From: Actinomycetota bacterium
Lineage (GTDB): Bacteria > Actinomycetota > Actinomycetes > Mycobacteriales > Mycobacteriaceae
DNA: 64,000 nt
Reading direction: 5' to 3'
Assembly (NCBI GenBank): GCA_018268465.1
Contig: JAFDWN010000036.1
Span: forward strand, 1 to 64,000
The translations under genes were made by a program, and so were the position numbers. The notes below the pieces were generated by a model. That model did no database searches. It saw only the letters and a program-made list of their open reading frames with translations, and was not told where the DNA came from. Shown here piece by piece: positions 60,728 through 64,000 of the stretch. The stretch's first letter is position 1. The number at the start of each line of letters is the position of its first letter.

Positions 60728-60931
60728 GAACGGCCTCACCTCGATGTCGAAGATCAAGTCGGAGAACATCTTTCGGGTATCGTCGATCAGGTCTTGCAGT
60801 TCGGCCCGGCCGTGCACCTCGCGGCCTGGCCACCGTCCGGCGAAATCGGCGGACACCGTTTCGGCGGCGATCGGCTCACCCGCCCACAACCGGTGCAACC
60901 AACGCTCATAGAGTGCTTGGTGGTTCGTCAT
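60728..60931 (-). pseudogene. Truncated SnoaL-like (NTF2-fold) gene
   Basis: About 68 codons from the ATG at 60931 encode the N-terminal half of a SnoaL-like protein (MTNHQALYERWLHRLWAGEP, then FAGRWPGREVHGRAELQDLI and MFSDLIFDIEV). The normal C-terminal strands are missing. The frame continues antisense into menA, where it encodes only low-complexity sequence. The junction falls right at the menA stop. A deletion between menA and this gene is likely. Complete homologues are about 130 residues. Confidence 0.75.
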
Positions 60932-61058
60932 TCCCGGGATCTACCCACCGGGAACGCCGCGCAAGCGCCGCGGGCATTGCGGGTCCCATGCGGGCCCGGC
61001 TGGTTTCCGTTGACGCGGGTCGGGCGCACCGGTTATTCATGTGCGGGAAGGGATCGCG

Positions 61059-61712
61059 ATGGATTCGCTACGCGTGGTCGTGGCAGACGACGATGTGCTC
61101 CTGCGCGAGGGGCTTGCAAGCCTGCTCGACCGGTCCGGGTTCGACGTCGTCGGGCAGGCGCCCGACGCCACCGAACTGCTCACCCTCGTCCGCGACCACA
61201 AACCCGATCTGGCCGTCGTCGACATCCGCATGCCACCGACGCACACCACCGAAGGACTCGACGCGGCGCGAGTGATCCGCGCGGAATCCCCCGAGACGGG
61301 GATCCTGGTGCTGTCGGCGCACGTGGAGGTCGAACACGCGACGGAGCTGCTCGCCAGCGGGCACGCGATCGGCTACCTGCTCAAGACGCGGGTCACCGAC
61401 GTCGCCGACTTCGTCGACACGCTGGAACGCATCGGCAAAGGCGCGTCGGTGGTGGATCCCGCGCTTGTCCAGGAACTGGTGTCCGCACGCAGACGCGACG
61501 ACCCGCTGGCGGCGCTGAGCGCCCGCGAACAGGAGGTGCTGATGCTCATGGCCGAGGGGCGGTCCAACGCCGGTATCGCCAGACGGATATGGGTCACCGA
61601 GGGCACCGTGGAAAAGCACGTGCGCAGCATCCTGACCAAACTCGACCTGCAGGAGACCGCCGACGATCACCGTCGGGTCCGGGCGGTGATCACCTACCTG
61701 GAGGCTCGTTGA
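61059..61712 (+). CDS. NarL/LuxR-family response regulator
   Basis: A 217-residue regulator. The receiver domain has the acidic cluster ADDDVLLREGLA and phospho-acceptor Asp55 in LAVVDIRMPP. The output domain (about 150-210) carries the LuxR helix-turn-helix ALSAREQEVLMLMAEGRSNA, then IARRIWVTEGTVEKHVRSIL. GGGAAGGGATCG precedes the ATG at 61059. Its 3' end overlaps the rec-only regulator on the other strand by 23 nt. The sensor kinase at 62234 has a HisKA_3 type domain, the usual partner for this output class. Confidence 0.91.
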   Translation: MDSLRVVVADDDVLLREGLASLLDRSGFDVVGQAPDATELLTLVRDHKPDLAVVDIRMPPTHTTEGLDAARVIRAESPETGILVLSAHVEVEHATELLASGHAIGYLLKTRVTDVADFVDTLERIGKGASVVDPALVQELVSARRRDDPLAALSAREQEVLMLMAEGRSNAGIARRIWVTEGTVEKHVRSILTKLDLQETADDHRRVRAVITYLEAR

Positions 61713-62091
61713 CGGGGCGGGCCGCCCCGGCGGTCGCCTTGGTGACCAGGCCCCGGATCGCCGGTACGGACAGCGCAAACTTCGGCACGAAACCCGCCGC
61801 GGGGCTCACCGCGATGAGATCCTCGAAATCCTGCTCGGAATATGTCGACACCAGGATCACCACGGGCGGCTCGGGCACCACGGGGTCGCGGAGTTCCTTC
61901 GCGACGTCGAAGCCGTTGTCCTGACCGAGATCCACGTCGACCAGCACCACATCGGGACGGAGCTCACCGCACAGCCGCACCGCGTCGGCCAGATTCGACG
62001 CGGTGGCGACCACCGCGATACCCGCGCGCTCGAGTAAAGCGGTCGCCACGGCGCGGAATTCGGCGCTGTCGTCGACGATCAGACACCGCAC
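61690..62091 (-). CDS. Receiver-only response regulator
   Basis: A 133-residue single receiver domain, VRCLIVDDSAEFRAVATALL, with phospho-acceptor Asp52 in VVLVDVDLGQDNG. There is a Lys in GFVPKFALS and the usual Thr position is Ser in LVSTYSE. No output domain follows. It starts with the GTG at 62091 with GAGG at 7-8 nt. It diverges from the sensor kinase across 142 nt and overlaps the NarL-type regulator tail to tail. It may compete for phosphate or act as a relay. Confidence 0.86.
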   Translation of the reverse strand: MRCLIVDDSAEFRAVATALLERAGIAVVATASNLADAVRLCGELRPDVVLVDVDLGQDNGFDVAKELRDPVVPEPPVVILVSTYSEQDFEDLIAVSPAAGFVPKFALSVPAIRGLVTKATAGAARPVNEPPGR

Positions 62092-62233
62092 GGAGCAACC
62101 TCGGGAGACACACCAGCCAGCGTGACAGAACCCGGTTCGGCCGCGCATTACCGCTAACCGGAATCGTCGGGCACCGGCCGGAATGTCCCCGCGCGGCAAT
62201 ATTCACCCTGCTCGCCGACGTTGTACGAAGGTG

Positions 62234-64000
62234 ATGTCCGAGCGCAACGACCCAGCGCAGACGCGCGGGGTCGCAGACGAGCGGCCGGCGGGTCGTGGCC
62301 GGCTCCGCGGGTTTCTGCTGCGCGACACCGAACCGCCCCTGGCGTTGGGGATCGTGGTGGCCATCGCCGTCATCGCCGGTGAGACGATGCTGGTGTCCGA
62401 GCTGAGGACACTGGCTCCCGATCACGCATTCGGGGCGCTGTTTCTCCTGGGTGTGCTGGTGGTGTCGGCCGGCTGGGGACTTCGGCTGGCCGTCGCCACC
62501 TCCTTCGCCAGCATGGTGGCCTACGTGTACTTCCACCTCGACGCCGGCGGCTCGATGCTGTCGATGCGCATCGAGGACGCGACGGCCATCGTCATCTTCC
62601 TGTCCGTCGCGCTGCTGGCCAACGTCCTGGGCAGCCAGGCGCGGGTGCGCGCCGTCGAATCCGAACACCGCAGGCGCGAGGCCGACCTGGCGGCCGACCT
62701 GGCCAGGTTGATGCTGCAAGCCGGCGACCTGCGCCCCGCGCTCGACGCCGCGGGTCAGCGCATGGCCGAGGTGCTCGACCTGCGGTTCGCGGTGCTCGAA
62801 CCCGAAGCAATGACCCCCGCCGACGGGCAGTCGGCGATCGCGCTCGGCCGGGGAACAACCGCGCCGGGCACACTGCTCGTGCCCGCCGACCTGACCGGGC
62901 CCATGCTGCGACGGGTGCAACGACTCGTTCCCGCGCTCGACGCGCTGCTGGCGGCGGCCCGGGAGCGCGAAGCGATGCACGCCGCGCTGGAAGCCAGCCG
63001 CCGGGAACTGGAGAAGTTCTTCGACCTGACCTCCGACCTGGTCTTCATCGGCGACGGCGGATATCTGCGACGGCTCAACCCGGCGTTCGAGCGGACGTTG
63101 GGCTACTCGGCCGGCCAGCTGCTCAGCAAGCCGTTGATCGACCTGGTGCATCCGGACGACCGCCAGCGCACCGCATGCGTGGTCGGCGCACTGCTGCGCG
63201 ACGGCGGTTCGGCGCAGTTCGAGAACCGCTGCCTGCGCAGCGACGGCGCCGAACGCTGGCTGGAGTGGAGTGTGGTGGCCGAAGGCGGGGTGCTCTACGG
63301 GGCCGCACGCGACGTCACCGACCGTCGCTGGGAGCAGGACCGGCTCCGCCGCGCCCAGCGGATGATCGAAGCCAGCCACGCCGAGGTCAGCGCCCTTGCC
63401 GCCCAGCAAACGGCACTGCGCCGGGTGGCCACACTGGTGGCGGGGGGCGCCGAACCCTCCGAGGTGTATCCGGCCGCGATCGCCGAGTTGTCGCGCGGAC
63501 TGGGCATCGACCACGTCGTGATGGTCCGCTACGACAACGACGATGCGATCGTCGTGCTGGCCGCGCGCCATCCGGCCGGGCCGGCGAAACTGGCGGCCGG
63601 AGAACGGTTGCCGCTGGACGAGACGAACATCCTGGCACGGATGCGCGCCACCGGAAAACCCGCGCGCGCCGACAGTTTCGACGAATCGGACGGGGCGACG
63701 GTCGAACGCGTCCGCCGCCTCGGACTGCGGTCCGGGATGGGGGCGCCCATCGTGGTCGACGGCCGGGTAAGGGGGGCACTGATCATCGGCTCGGCGGCCC
63801 CCGAACCGCTGCCACCGGACACCGAGGATCGCATCGCCGACTTCGCCGACCTCGTCGCCACCGCCATCGCCAACGCCGAAACCCGGTCCGAGCTCACCGC
63901 GTCGCGGGCACGCATCGTGGCGGCGGCCGACCAGGCCCGACGGAGGTTCGAACGCGACCTGCACGACGGCGCCCAACAGCGACTCGTCTCGCTGGGACTG
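62234..64000 (+). CDS. Sensor histidine kinase with membrane, PAS and GAF domains (partial, runs off the window)
   Basis: At least 589 residues are encoded before the window ends with no stop. Four N-terminal helices of a DUF4118-like sensor occupy about residues 35-130. A linker with coiled-coil character follows, then a PAS domain near 260-350 (FFDLTSDLVFIGDGGYLRRL and GYSAGQLLSKPLIDLVHPDD), then a GAF domain at about 395-545 (IAELSRGLGIDHVVMVRYDN). The start of the HisKA_3 dimerisation domain follows (ADQARRRFERDLHDGAQQRL) with its His in RDLHDGAQQ. The kinase core is beyond the edge. The ATG at 62234 is assumed; a GTG at 62231 is adjacent. Confidence 0.9.
   Translation, partial: MSERNDPAQTRGVADERPAGRGRLRGFLLRDTEPPLALGIVVAIAVIAGETMLVSELRTLAPDHAFGALFLLGVLVVSAGWGLRLAVATSFASMVAYVYFHLDAGGSMLSMRIEDATAIVIFLSVALLANVLGSQARVRAVESEHRRREADLAADLARLMLQAGDLRPALDAAGQRMAEVLDLRFAVLEPEAMTPADGQSAIALGRGTTAPGTLLVPADLTGPMLRRVQRLVPALDALLAAAREREAMHAALEASRRELEKFFDLTSDLVFIGDGGYLRRLNPAFERTLGYSAGQLLSKPLIDLVHPDDRQRTACVVGALLRDGGSAQFENRCLRSDGAERWLEWSVVAEGGVLYGAARDVTDRRWEQDRLRRAQRMIEASHAEVSALAAQQTALRRVATLVAGGAEPSEVYPAAIAELSRGLGIDHVVMVRYDNDDAIVVLAARHPAGPAKLAAGERLPLDETNILARMRATGKPARADSFDESDGATVERVRRLGLRSGMGAPIVVDGRVRGALIIGSAAPEPLPPDTEDRIADFADLVATAIANAETRSELTASRARIVAAADQARRRFERDLHDGAQQRLVSLGL

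Noticed and set aside
61964..63976. 670-codon minus-strand open frame opposite the sensor kinase
   Set aside because: A GC-rich shadow of a well-supported kinase with clear membrane, PAS and GAF domains. The antisense product has no domain logic.

Overview
The window is chromosomal DNA from a fast-growing mycobacterium (Mycolicibacterium type). The support is high G+C content, frequent GTG starts and 4-nt overlapping genes, and a gene order that follows the M. tuberculosis region Rv0534c to Rv0566c as I remember it (yajQ, gpdA1, htpX, grcC1, menJ, menG, mgtA, Rv0556, menD, bpoC, menC, Rv0552, fadD8, menB, Rv0547c, Rv0546c, pitA, menE, Rv0541c, Rv0539, galE3, pnp, menA). Species level cannot be read from the sequence alone. 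I found no insertion sequence, integrase or CRISPR array.

Layout. 1-4441: an FCD/GntR regulator, an SDR, and an amino-acid permease diverging from a glutaminase across an operator-rich gap. 4442-5042: a gene-poor stretch, a terminator hairpin and tRNA-Tyr. 5156-12512: yajQ, a MarR/MFS pair, gpsA, a secreted protein, htpX, grcC1 and menJ. 12554-16806: an accessory catabolic locus (class III aminotransferase, APC permease, TetR, isochorismatase-fold hydrolase) with matching operator half-sites at both ends. 16913-26734: menG, an SDR, mgtA, the copper metallothionein gene mymT (51 codons), a thioredoxin-fold lipoprotein, then menC-unknown-(AraC remnant)-DJ-1-bpoC-menD-Rv0556-like on the minus strand. 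26810-37597: a 779-residue double amidase, an acyl-CoA ligase plus amidohydrolase, a DGPF protein, an O-methyltransferase flanked by 24-bp direct repeats, fadD8 behind a KstR-type box, and an ECF42-type sigma factor. 37602-40607: a tightly overlapping four-gene operon (glycosyltransferase, acyl-CoA-dehydrogenase-like, PIG-L deacetylase, NodS-like methyltransferase). 40660-51007: a HAD phosphatase, a frameshifted deazaflavin-dependent nitroreductase gene, menB, AraC/PPOX genes, SDRs, a VOC protein, pitA between two DUF3349 genes, menE and a PPOX protein. 51191-57804: a membrane protein, then a five-gene operon (glycosyltransferase 2, DUF2064, methyltransferase, membrane molybdopterin oxidoreductase, small membrane protein) diverging from an OmpR two-component system. 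57892-60724: epimerase, mtnP and menA. 60728-64000: a truncated SnoaL-like gene, two response regulators and a sensor kinase that runs off the window.

Together menD, menC, menE, menB, menA, menG, menJ and grcC1 cover most of menaquinone synthesis from isochorismate, prenyl-tail synthesis and saturation. Only the isochorismate synthase and a proven MenH are absent, and bpoC is a MenH candidate. The least explained parts are the two overlapping operons at 37602-40607 and 52472-55985, the double amidase, and the operator-linked catabolic loci.
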